Assembly (NCBI RefSeq): GCF_001984105.1
Contig: NZ_MTQM01000008.1
Coordinates: 186,001 to 250,000, forward strand
Origin: Microbacterium sp. CSI-V
GTDB taxonomy: Bacteria; Actinomycetota; Actinomycetes; Actinomycetales; Microbacteriaceae
DNA: 64,000 nucleotides
Reading direction: 5' to 3'
Shown: positions 20,467 through 27,769 of the stretch, piece by piece
How the letters are laid out: the number at the start of each line of letters is the position of its first letter
Numbering within the stretch: position 1 is the stretch's first letter
Made by a program: the position numbers and the translations under genes
The notes under the pieces: model-generated
What the model was told of the DNA's origin: nothing
Seen by the model: only the letters and a program-made list of their open reading frames with translations
Database searches by the model: none

Positions 20467-21627
20467 ATGGTCACGCGCGCGCAACGACGCCGCCTCACTT
20501 CGCGGCGGGTCCGCCTGCGCCGCACGATCGTCGCGGTCGTGGCCGTCGCCCTCATCGCGGGCGGCGTGTCCCTGTTCGCGGTGCTGCGCGGGTCGACCGG
20601 CCTGCCCGTGGCGGAGACCGCGCCGCCGCCGAGCCCGACGTCCACTCCCACACCCACCCCCACCCCCACCCCGACGCCGCTCACGGCCGCGCAGCAGCTC
20701 CTGTCCTCGACGACCGACCCGCGTGCGTGCGCGGTGTCGTTCGCGGGCGAGGGCATCGCTCTCGACCCGCAACTGCAGACGCAGGACCTGCGCTTCGACA
20801 AGCTCCCGATCCCCCGGGCCGAGGGTCGCGTCTTCGCCGGCTGGTACGCCAGCGCCGCCGACGCGGCCGCCCTGACGCTCCCGGCGCGGGTGAACGGGGC
20901 CGACCTCGTCGCGTGCACCGGCCGCGAGAAGACGTTGTACGCCGCGTGGACGACACCCGAGGCGAATACGGCGGAGGACGCCGGCATCCCGATCCTGATG
21001 TACCACCAGTTCACGCGGAATCCCGAGGGCGAGGACAACTGGCTGCGCGCGAACTACATCTACATCGGCGACTTCGATGCGCAGATGGCCTACATCCAGC
21101 AGTCCGGTTTCTACCTGCCGACGTGGGACGAGCTGAGCGCCTTCATCGACGGGGCCCTGTTCCTGCCGAAGCACTCGGTCATCATCACCGACGACGACGC
21201 CGACAGCACGTGGCTCGAACAGGCGGCCCCGGTCGTCGACGGGCGCAACCTGCTCACCACGTCGTTCGTCATCACCTCGGCCCGCACCGAGGGGACGCCC
21301 AACCGCTTCGTCCTGCAGCGCTCGCACACGCACGACATGCACCGCGCCGGCGCGAACGGCAAGGGTCGCATGGTGAACGACGACGCCGACACCATCGCCG
21401 CCGATCTGGAGCAGTCCGCAGCGATCCTCGGCGCGAAGGAGGTGGTGGCCTACCCCTTCGGGCACTACGACGAGACGACCAAGGAAGGCGTCCGCCGTGC
21501 CGGATTCGAGCTCGGCCGCACCATCGAGCACGGGTACGTGCACGTCGGGACGGACAAGCTCGCGCTCCCCGTCATCCGGATGAACTACGGCATGACGGTG
21601 GACGATCTGAGGGATGCCATCGGCTGA
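20467..21627 (+). CDS. Membrane-anchored polysaccharide deacetylase-like protein with InlB-type repeat
   Basis: The 386-aa protein has a basic N-terminus and one TM/signal segment (IVAVVAVALIAGGVSLFAVL), a Pro-Thr linker of repeated TP, a short Listeria-Bacteroides/InlB-type repeat (GRVFAGWYASAADA to TLYAAWTT, residues about 115-160) and a NodB-like deacetylase domain starting IPILMYHQFTRNP. The usual TFDDG motif is replaced by ITDDDADSTW, and the His motif reads SHTHDMH. A -10-like TAGGAT lies at 20415-20420 and GGGGGAAG precedes ATG 20467. Probably acts on the cell surface polymer. Confidence 0.82.
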   Translation: MVTRAQRRRLTSRRVRLRRTIVAVVAVALIAGGVSLFAVLRGSTGLPVAETAPPPSPTSTPTPTPTPTPTPLTAAQQLLSSTTDPRACAVSFAGEGIALDPQLQTQDLRFDKLPIPRAEGRVFAGWYASAADAAALTLPARVNGADLVACTGREKTLYAAWTTPEANTAEDAGIPILMYHQFTRNPEGEDNWLRANYIYIGDFDAQMAYIQQSGFYLPTWDELSAFIDGALFLPKHSVIITDDDADSTWLEQAAPVVDGRNLLTTSFVITSARTEGTPNRFVLQRSHTHDMHRAGANGKGRMVNDDADTIAADLEQSAAILGAKEVVAYPFGHYDETTKEGVRRAGFELGRTIEHGYVHVGTDKLALPVIRMNYGMTVDDLRDAIG

Positions 21628-21760
21628 CGGCGCGCCGTGGCACCGCTCCCGGGGATGCACGCCCCGCTAGCTCCCAGCTAAATGATCCACAATGCTCATT
21701 TGGGCACGCGTCGGCCGTTCTACGCTGTGTACTTCCGGCTTCACCGAAACGCGAGTATCC

Positions 21761-22885
21761 ATGGACCTTTCCGTCATCGTTCCGACCTTCAATGAGGGTC
21801 CGAACGTCGCCGAACTCGTCCGTCGAACGACGGCTGCGGTTCCGGGTCGTTCGGTCGAGATCATCTTCGTGGATGACTCGACCGATGACACCCCGGACGT
21901 GATCCGTGCCGTCGCCGCCGAGGCTGCGGTTCCGGTGCGGTTGCTGCACCGCGACGAGCCCGTGGGGGGTCTCGGGGGTGCGGTGGTCGATGGCATCCGG
22001 GCCGCGCAGTCCGATTTCTGTGTCGTGATGGACGGTGACCTGCAGCACCCGCCGGAGGTCATCGCCGAACTCCTCGCCCGCGCCGAGGTCGGCGACGCCG
22101 ATGTCGTCGTGGCGTCCCGGTACATCGCGGGTGGGACGTCCGAGGGGCTGGCCAACGCGGTGCGCACGCTGGTCTCGCGGGGATCGACGATGCTGACCAA
22201 GGCGATGTTCCCCCGGAAGCTGCACAACTGCTCCGACCCGATGACGGGGTTCTTCCTCGTGGATCGTCGCGCGTTGGATGTCGAGGGGCTGCGCCCGCGC
22301 GGGTTCAAGATCCTTCTGGAGATCCTCGCCCGTAAGCAGATGCGGGTGGCCGAGGTGCCGTTCTCGTTCGCTGCGCGCTTCGCGGGGGAGTCGAAGGCGT
22401 CGTTCAGTCAGGGCCTGCGGTTCCTGACCCAGCTCACGATGCTGCGATTCGGGCGGATGTCCGCGTTCGCGGTCGTGGGCGGGATCGGTGCGGTCGCGAA
22501 CCTCCTCATCACGTGGGCGCTGACGGGACTGGGGGTGCAGTACCTGATCGCGTCGGTCATCGCGAGCGTGCTCACCATCGTCGGCAACTTCCTCGCCCTG
22601 GAATACCTCGTGTTCGCCGACATGCGCGCCGAGTCCGGGCTGATGCGCCACCGGTTCCTGAAGTCGTTCACCTTCAACGGCATCGAAGCGCTCGTGCGCA
22701 TCCCGCTGCTGTGGCTGCTGGTCAGCGCCGCGCACCTGCACGTCGTCATCGCCACCGCCCTCACGCTGATCGCGGCGTTCGTGGTCCGGTTCGTGTACCA
22801 CGCGCTGGTCGTCTACGCCCCCAAGCGCAGCCGCCTCGCGCAGATGCCCCTCCCCGAGACCCTCGAAGACGAACTCGCCGCCTGA
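21761..22885 (+). CDS. Polyprenol-phosphate glycosyltransferase with GtrA-like membrane domain
   Basis: The 374-aa protein joins a GT2 catalytic domain (VIVPTFNEGPNVAELV, VDDSTDDTPDVI, metal-binding DGDLQHPPEV, SDPMTGFFLVDR) to a C-terminal GtrA-like domain with four TM helices from about residue 230 (SAFAVVGGIGAVANLLITW onward). This architecture is that of dolichol/polyprenol monophosphate mannose synthases that make and flip lipid-linked sugar for cell-wall glycans or protein mannosylation. ATG 21761 starts at MDLSVIVPTFNE. TACGCT at 21721-21726 is a candidate -10. Confidence 0.92.
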   Translation: MDLSVIVPTFNEGPNVAELVRRTTAAVPGRSVEIIFVDDSTDDTPDVIRAVAAEAAVPVRLLHRDEPVGGLGGAVVDGIRAAQSDFCVVMDGDLQHPPEVIAELLARAEVGDADVVVASRYIAGGTSEGLANAVRTLVSRGSTMLTKAMFPRKLHNCSDPMTGFFLVDRRALDVEGLRPRGFKILLEILARKQMRVAEVPFSFAARFAGESKASFSQGLRFLTQLTMLRFGRMSAFAVVGGIGAVANLLITWALTGLGVQYLIASVIASVLTIVGNFLALEYLVFADMRAESGLMRHRFLKSFTFNGIEALVRIPLLWLLVSAAHLHVVIATALTLIAAFVVRFVYHALVVYAPKRSRLAQMPLPETLEDELAA

Positions 22886-22918
22886 CCCCACCCGCGACCA
22901 GGCAACCCCCGGTCGGCG

Positions 22919-22924
22919 TACGCT
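22919..22924 (+). promoter_or_regulatory. -10 box for a likely leaderless glutaredoxin operon mRNA
   Basis: TACGCT is followed by only six bases (ggaagc) before ATG 22931, so the predicted transcription start is at or next to the start codon. Confidence 0.5.
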
Positions 22925-22930
22925 GGAAGC

Positions 22931-23185
22931 ATGTCCGACGCATCCATCCGCATGTTCGGCGCCGACTGGTGCCGTGACTGCATCCGCACGAAGAAGCAGC
23001 TCGACGACCTCGGTGTCGCCTACGAGTACGTCGACCTCGTGGCCGACCCCTCGGCGGCCGACGTGGCCAAGGAGATCTCGGGCCGCACGAACATCCCCGT
23101 CGTGGTCTACCCCGACGCCTCGCACCACGTCGAGCCCTCCAACGCCGACGTCGAGGCCAAGCTCCGCGAGCTGTCGCTGATCTGA
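22931..23185 (+). CDS. Glutaredoxin-like / mycoredoxin-type protein
   Basis: An 84-aa thioredoxin-fold protein with the active site WCRDC (CxxC) after the first strand, the cis-Pro motif TNIPVVVY and a DASHHVEPSNADVEAKL C-terminal helix. In actinobacteria such proteins (mycoredoxin) reduce mycothiol mixed disulfides; the family usually has CxYC or CPYC, so WCRDC is a variant also found in actinobacterial paralogues. It starts a tight operon with an amidohydrolase 9 bp downstream. No Shine-Dalgarno is evident. Confidence 0.88.
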   Translation: MSDASIRMFGADWCRDCIRTKKQLDDLGVAYEYVDLVADPSAADVAKEISGRTNIPVVVYPDASHHVEPSNADVEAKLRELSLI

Positions 23186-23194
23186 CCCCGCCCG

Positions 23195-24130
23195 ATGCTC
23201 ACCGCCGCGTGGCCGGTTCGCCGACACGTGACCGGTGAGACCGGAACGGCCCTTCCCGCGTTCGTCGACCACCACGTGCACGCGCACCTGGTCGATCTGC
23301 ACGCGTTGCCAGCGCGCGGTATCGCCGGAGTCCTCGACCTCGGTGGCGACCCGGTCGCCCTCGCGCGGATCGCGCGGGGTCTTCCGCACGTCGCCTTCGC
23401 GGGCGCCTTCCTCACCGTCCCGGGCGGATACCCCGGCGGACGGTCCTGGGCGCCGGATGCCATCGTGCACACGGTCTCGAACGGCTCGCCCCATCCCGGA
23501 GAACCCGGCGGTGCCCGCACCGCCGTGGACGCGCAGGCCGACGCCGGCGCCTCGGTCATCAAAGTCGCCCTGAACGCCGACGCGGGCCCCGTGCCGTCGG
23601 ACGAGGTCCTCACCGCGATCCTCGTCGCCGCGCGGGAACGCGGCCTGCCGGTCGTCGCGCACGCGCAGGGCGCCGGCCAGGTCGAGCGGGCGATCGACGT
23701 CGGCGTCGAGGCCCTCGCCCACGCACCCTTCGACGGCGCGCCGTCCCGGCGGATGCTCGCGCGCGCCGCGGACAGCGGCCAGGTGTGGATCTCGACCCTC
23801 GACATCCACCGCGGCGACGCACGCACCCGAGCGGTGCACCACCTGCGCGCGTTCGCCGCGCGCGGCGGCCGCGTCCTCTACGGCACCGACCTCGGCAACG
23901 GCCCGCTCCCTCTCGGCGTCAACCGCCGCGAGCTCCTCGCGCTGCAGGACGCGGGCGTGCGCGGTGACGCCCTCGTGGCATCCCTCAGCGATCCCTGGCC
24001 CGCCCGCTCCGGTCCCGACGGCGTCCGCACGTTCGTCGCCGGACCCGCCCCCGCCGACCCCGACGACATCGCGACGTGGTTGTCGCACGCGATCGTCGTC
24101 CCGACCGAGGAGCTCAGCCGTGTCGACTGA
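23195..24130 (+). CDS. Metal-dependent amidohydrolase
   Basis: A 311-aa amidohydrolase-superfamily protein. It opens with the metal motif FVDHHVHAHLV (HxH), continues with VIKVALNADAG containing the likely bridging lysine, PVVAHAQG and EALAHAP supplying histidines, and VLYGTDLGNGP supplying the catalytic aspartate. The substrate cannot be told from sequence. It sits 9 bp after the glutaredoxin gene and overlaps kynU by 11 bp, so an action on a kynurenine-pathway amide is possible but not shown; known formamidases belong to other families. Confidence 0.82.
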   Translation: MLTAAWPVRRHVTGETGTALPAFVDHHVHAHLVDLHALPARGIAGVLDLGGDPVALARIARGLPHVAFAGAFLTVPGGYPGGRSWAPDAIVHTVSNGSPHPGEPGGARTAVDAQADAGASVIKVALNADAGPVPSDEVLTAILVAARERGLPVVAHAQGAGQVERAIDVGVEALAHAPFDGAPSRRMLARAADSGQVWISTLDIHRGDARTRAVHHLRAFAARGGRVLYGTDLGNGPLPLGVNRRELLALQDAGVRGDALVASLSDPWPARSGPDGVRTFVAGPAPADPDDIATWLSHAIVVPTEELSRVD

Positions 24131-25358
24131 ACCGTTCGCCGCCGAGGCCGAGGCCCTGGACGCGGCCGATCCGCTGGCGGCGCACCGCGATGCCTTCGTC
24201 GGATCCGAGACGTCCCTGGTCTACTTCGACGGCAACTCCCTCGGGAGGCCGCCGCGCGCCACCGCGAGTCGGCTCGCCGAATTCGTGACGGCCGAGTGGG
24301 GCGGTCGCCTCATCCGCGGATGGGACGAATCGTGGATGGACCTGCCGTTCCGGATCGGCGACAGGCTCGGGCGCCTGACCCTCGGCGCGGCGACGGGGCA
24401 GACGATCATCGGCGACTCCACGACGGTCCTGCTCTACAAGCTGCTGCGGGCCGCGCTCTCCGAGCGTTCGGCGACCGACCCGGGACGCGTCGAGATCGTC
24501 GTCGGGCGGGACGACTTCCCCACCGACCGGTATCTCGTCGAGGGCATCGCCGCCGAGCGCGGCGCGCGGGTCGTGTGGATCGAGGTCGACACCGCCCGCG
24601 GGGTGGATGCCGACCTGCTCCGCGCCGCGGTGGGCCCGCGGACCGCCGTCGTCCTGCTCAGCCACGTCTCCTACCGCTCCGGGTATCTCGCGGATGCCGA
24701 GGAACTCACCCGCATCGCCCACGACGCCGGCGCGCTCGTGCTGTGGGACCTCTGCCATTCCGCGGGTTCCGTCCCGGTCGCGCTCGACGCGTGGGGCGTC
24801 GACCTCGCGGTCGGCTGCACCTACAAGTACCTGAACGGCGGCCCCGGAGCACCCGCCTTCGCCTACGTCGCGGCTCGGCATCAGGGGACGCTCACCCAGC
24901 CGATCCAGGGCTGGATGGGCGCGGCCGACGTCTTCGCGATGGGACCGGAATACCGCCCGGCCGACGGAATGCGGCGGTTCCTGTCAGGCACCCCGCCGGT
25001 CCTCGCGATGCTGGCGATGCAGGACACCCTGGATCTCATCGACGACGCCGGCATCGCGGCGATCCGCGCGAAATCCGTGGCCCTGACCGAGTTCGCGCTG
25101 CGGGTGGGCGATGGCATCCTGAGCCCGCTCGGAGTGACCCTGGCCTCGCCGCGCGACCCCTCGGAGCGCGGCGGGCATCTGACGCTGTCGCACCCGGCGA
25201 TGCGAGCGGTCACGGCACGACTGTGGCAGCAGGACGTCATCCCCGACTACCGCGACCCGCACGGCCTGCGGATCGGACTGGCCCCGCTCTCGACGAGCTT
25301 CACCGAAACCCTCACGGGACTCATGGCCGTCGCCGAGGCGGTCCGCACCGAGAGCTGA
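24120..25358 (+). CDS. kynU: Kynureninase
   Basis: PLP enzyme that splits L-kynurenine (or 3-hydroxykynurenine) into anthranilate (or 3-hydroxyanthranilate) and alanine. The 412-aa protein has YFDGNSLGRPP at residues 35-45, the phosphate/ring region DSTTVLLYK, LSHVSYRSGYL, LWDLCHSAGSVPV with the PLP-binding Asp and the Schiff-base Lys236 in CTYKYLNGGPGAPAF, and RFLSGTPPVLAM near the substrate site. The GTG start at 24120 overlaps the amidohydrolase. No kynA, kynB or NAD genes are visible, so the pathway is incomplete here. Confidence 0.94.
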   Translation: MSTEPFAAEAEALDAADPLAAHRDAFVGSETSLVYFDGNSLGRPPRATASRLAEFVTAEWGGRLIRGWDESWMDLPFRIGDRLGRLTLGAATGQTIIGDSTTVLLYKLLRAALSERSATDPGRVEIVVGRDDFPTDRYLVEGIAAERGARVVWIEVDTARGVDADLLRAAVGPRTAVVLLSHVSYRSGYLADAEELTRIAHDAGALVLWDLCHSAGSVPVALDAWGVDLAVGCTYKYLNGGPGAPAFAYVAARHQGTLTQPIQGWMGAADVFAMGPEYRPADGMRRFLSGTPPVLAMLAMQDTLDLIDDAGIAAIRAKSVALTEFALRVGDGILSPLGVTLASPRDPSERGGHLTLSHPAMRAVTARLWQQDVIPDYRDPHGLRIGLAPLSTSFTETLTGLMAVAEAVRTES

Positions 25359-25391
25359 GGCGCGACGTCGTCATCGACAAGGTGGCGGCGC

Positions 25392-25397
25392 TAGCCT
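25392..25397 (+). promoter_or_regulatory. -10 box for a likely leaderless antiporter mRNA
   Basis: TAGCCT is followed by six bases (cggagc) and GTG 25404, the same geometry as the other leaderless candidates in this window. Confidence 0.5.
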
Positions 25398-25403
25398 CGG
25401 AGC

Positions 25404-27149
25404 GTGGTCGACCCCCTCCTCATCATCGTCGGCGGGATCGTGGTGATCTCCCTCGTCACCGTGATCGCGCCGCGATTCAACGTCGCCGGTCCCCTGGTCC
25501 TCATGGCCATCGGGCTCGGGGTGAGCCTGCTGCCGTTCGTGCCGGCGTTCGCCGTCCCGCCCGAGGTGATCCTCATCGGCGTGCTCCCCCCGCTGCTCTA
25601 TTCCGCGGCCGTGCAGCTTCCGGCGATCGAGTTCCGCCGCGATTTCGCACCCATCGCCGGACTGTCGGTGCTGCTGGTCGTGCTGAGCGCGCTCGGACTC
25701 GGCCTGTTCTTCTCAGCGGTCATCCCCGGCATGGGGCTCGCGCTCGGCGTGGCGCTGGGCGCGATCCTGAGCCCGACGGATGCCGTGGCCACCTCCATCG
25801 CCAAGCGCCTGGGCATCGCTCCGCGCGTGGTCACGCTGCTCGAGGGCGAGAGCCTGCTGAACGACGCGACCGCGCTCGTTCTCCTGCGCACGGCGGTGGC
25901 GGCCGTGGCATCCGGATTCGCGTTCGCCGACGCCGTCGCGAACTTCGCCTGGGGCGTGCTGCTGGCGCTCGCGCTGGGGGCGCTCGTCGGGTGGGGCAAT
26001 CTGCGGATCCGCGAGCGGGTGACCAATCCGGCGGCCAACACGGCGCTGAGCTTCACCGTTCCGTTCATCGCCTACCTGCCGACCGAACACCTCGGCGGCT
26101 CGGGACTCGTCGCCGCCGTGGTCGCGGGCATCGTCACGGGTCAGGGCGCCGCCCGGCGCTTCACCCCGGAGCAGCGTGTCAGCGACCGCGTCAACTGGCG
26201 CACCATCGAGCTCATCCTCGAGGGCGGCGTCTTCCTCGTCTTCGGCCTGGAGCTGAAGGACATCGTCGGCGCGAACCTCCGGGAGCACGAGGGGCTCTGG
26301 TACGGCACGTGGCTCGCGCTCTCGGCGCTCGGCATCGCCCTCGGCGTGCGAGCGCTGTACGTCGCCGGTCTGATCTGGCTGCAGGGTCGACGCAGCCGCG
26401 GGCACTCCCGGTACCGCGAGCGCGCTGAACGCATCGGGGAACGGGTCGACCAGCTGCACGAGGCCTATCGCTCCGACCCCGAGACGTTCGGCCGCCGCGG
26501 AACGGATCCCGAGCGCGCAGAACGCCGATTCTCGTGGATGCGCCGACGGCTCGCCCGCACCACGGCCGACCTCGACTACTACCGCGACAGCCCCCTCGGT
26601 TGGCGCCACGGCGTCATCGTCGTATGGGCGGGGATGCGCGGCGTCGTCACCCTCGCCGCCGCGCAGACCCTGCCCAGCGAGGGCGTGTCGGACCGCCCGC
26701 TGCTCATCTTCGTCGCCTTCCTCGTGGCCCTGTTCAGCCTGCTGCTGCAGGGACTGACGCTGACGGCCGTCGTCCGCGCGGTCGGACTGTCGGAGGGCGG
26801 CGGAGAAGGACCCACGCGCGAAGAACAGCACGCCCTGGATGCCGAGCTGCGACAGGCCGCGGTGGCCGCGGTCACGTCGGGCACCCTCGCCCGCCGCAAC
26901 GGCGAGGCGTTCCCCGCGGATCTCATCGAGCAGGCCGGAGCGCGGCTGACCCGCCCGCCGGACGACGACGTCACCACGCGGGCGCGCGACCTGCTGGAGC
27001 TGCGGCTCGCCTCGATCGACGCGATGCGCCAGGAACTCAACCGCATCAGCCACGACGGGCGGTACAGCACCGCGGCGCTCCGTCACGCGCTGGCCGAACT
27101 CGACGCCGACCAGTTGAGCCTCGAGCTGCGCATCGACGGCGACGACTAG
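25404..27149 (+). CDS. Na+/H+ antiporter, CPA1 (NhaP/YjcE-like)
   Basis: A 581-aa cation:proton antiporter. About 12 TM segments occupy the first 430 residues, with LPPLLYSAAVQLP, the ion-site region GAILSPTDAVATSIAKRLG and the ND motif EGESLLNDATALVLLRTAV. GMRGVVTLAAAQTLP marks the late helix. A charged insertion (about 320-390, HSRYRERAERIGERVDQLHEAYRS) and a C-terminal cytoplasmic tail rich in Arg/Glu follow. It probably sets pH and sodium balance. Starts with GTG at 25404. Confidence 0.93.
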   Translation: MVDPLLIIVGGIVVISLVTVIAPRFNVAGPLVLMAIGLGVSLLPFVPAFAVPPEVILIGVLPPLLYSAAVQLPAIEFRRDFAPIAGLSVLLVVLSALGLGLFFSAVIPGMGLALGVALGAILSPTDAVATSIAKRLGIAPRVVTLLEGESLLNDATALVLLRTAVAAVASGFAFADAVANFAWGVLLALALGALVGWGNLRIRERVTNPAANTALSFTVPFIAYLPTEHLGGSGLVAAVVAGIVTGQGAARRFTPEQRVSDRVNWRTIELILEGGVFLVFGLELKDIVGANLREHEGLWYGTWLALSALGIALGVRALYVAGLIWLQGRRSRGHSRYRERAERIGERVDQLHEAYRSDPETFGRRGTDPERAERRFSWMRRRLARTTADLDYYRDSPLGWRHGVIVVWAGMRGVVTLAAAQTLPSEGVSDRPLLIFVAFLVALFSLLLQGLTLTAVVRAVGLSEGGGEGPTREEQHALDAELRQAAVAAVTSGTLARRNGEAFPADLIEQAGARLTRPPDDDVTTRARDLLELRLASIDAMRQELNRISHDGRYSTAALRHALAELDADQLSLELRIDGDD

Positions 27150-27238
27150 GCGTCCCGCCCCCGCCGTCCCGCCAGGACGGGCGCGCGACGAGACGGTTGC
27201 GAGCCGCGGTGTGCGGCACAATGGACGTGGAGGTGCCC

Positions 27239-27712
27239 ATGAGCGATCCGATCCCGACGCCGACGTCACCGGCGGACGCCACGAGCGCCGCTGTCCCCGT
27301 CGCGCACACCGCAGCCGACTGCCCGCAGTGCTTCACCGAGATGCAGGGCGACGGCGCGTGGTGGCGGGCTCGTCCCGCCGGGTCGCGCCTGGTCGGACTC
27401 GTCGTCTCGCGCGACGGCCTTCCCTCCGTCGTGCAGCAGCGCGACGATCTGACCCGATTCGGCGTGCCCATCGAGGGGTTCCGCCACCCGGCGCCCGAGA
27501 CCCTCGAGGACTGGGCGGCCCGCCTCGATCGCTTCTTCGGCACGCTGACCCGCGGCGACGTCCTGGTCGTCACGACCCTCGAGGCGCTCGGGGTGTCGCG
27601 CGCCGACGCCTCGCGCGCCGTGGCGGAGCTGCGTCAGCGCGGGGTCATCGTGAAGGTGCTCGCCCACGGTGACCGCCACCTGCACACCGCCACGGTGACT
27701 CCCCCGGCCTGA
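27239..27712 (+). CDS. Orphan serine-recombinase N-domain-like protein
   Basis: A 157-aa protein. After a disordered N-terminus and CPQCFTEMQGDGAWW, residues about 50-145 resemble the resolvase catalytic domain: LVGLVVSRDG (family GYxRVSTxEQ), VVQQRDDLTRFGVPIEGF, LTRGDVLVVTTLEALGVS (family LxxGDxLVVxxLDRLGRS) and AVAELRQRGVIVKVL. The catalytic Ser position is kept but the flanking Arg residues are lost, and there is no DNA-binding helix-turn-helix. It is probably a domesticated, inactive or non-recombinase protein. GGAGG lies six bases before ATG 27239. Function unknown. Confidence 0.7.
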   Translation: MSDPIPTPTSPADATSAAVPVAHTAADCPQCFTEMQGDGAWWRARPAGSRLVGLVVSRDGLPSVVQQRDDLTRFGVPIEGFRHPAPETLEDWAARLDRFFGTLTRGDVLVVTTLEALGVSRADASRAVAELRQRGVIVKVLAHGDRHLHTATVTPPA

Positions 27713-27769
27713 GCGTCGCCGCCGCGGCGCCCGCCCGCGGGCCGTCCCGCCGGCGTTCGACGGCGTCGG

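Noticed and set aside
20641..20685. Pro-Thr coding repeat as a mobile or regulatory repeat
   Set aside because: It is a short coding linker (TP repeats) of the secreted deacetylase with no wider symmetry.
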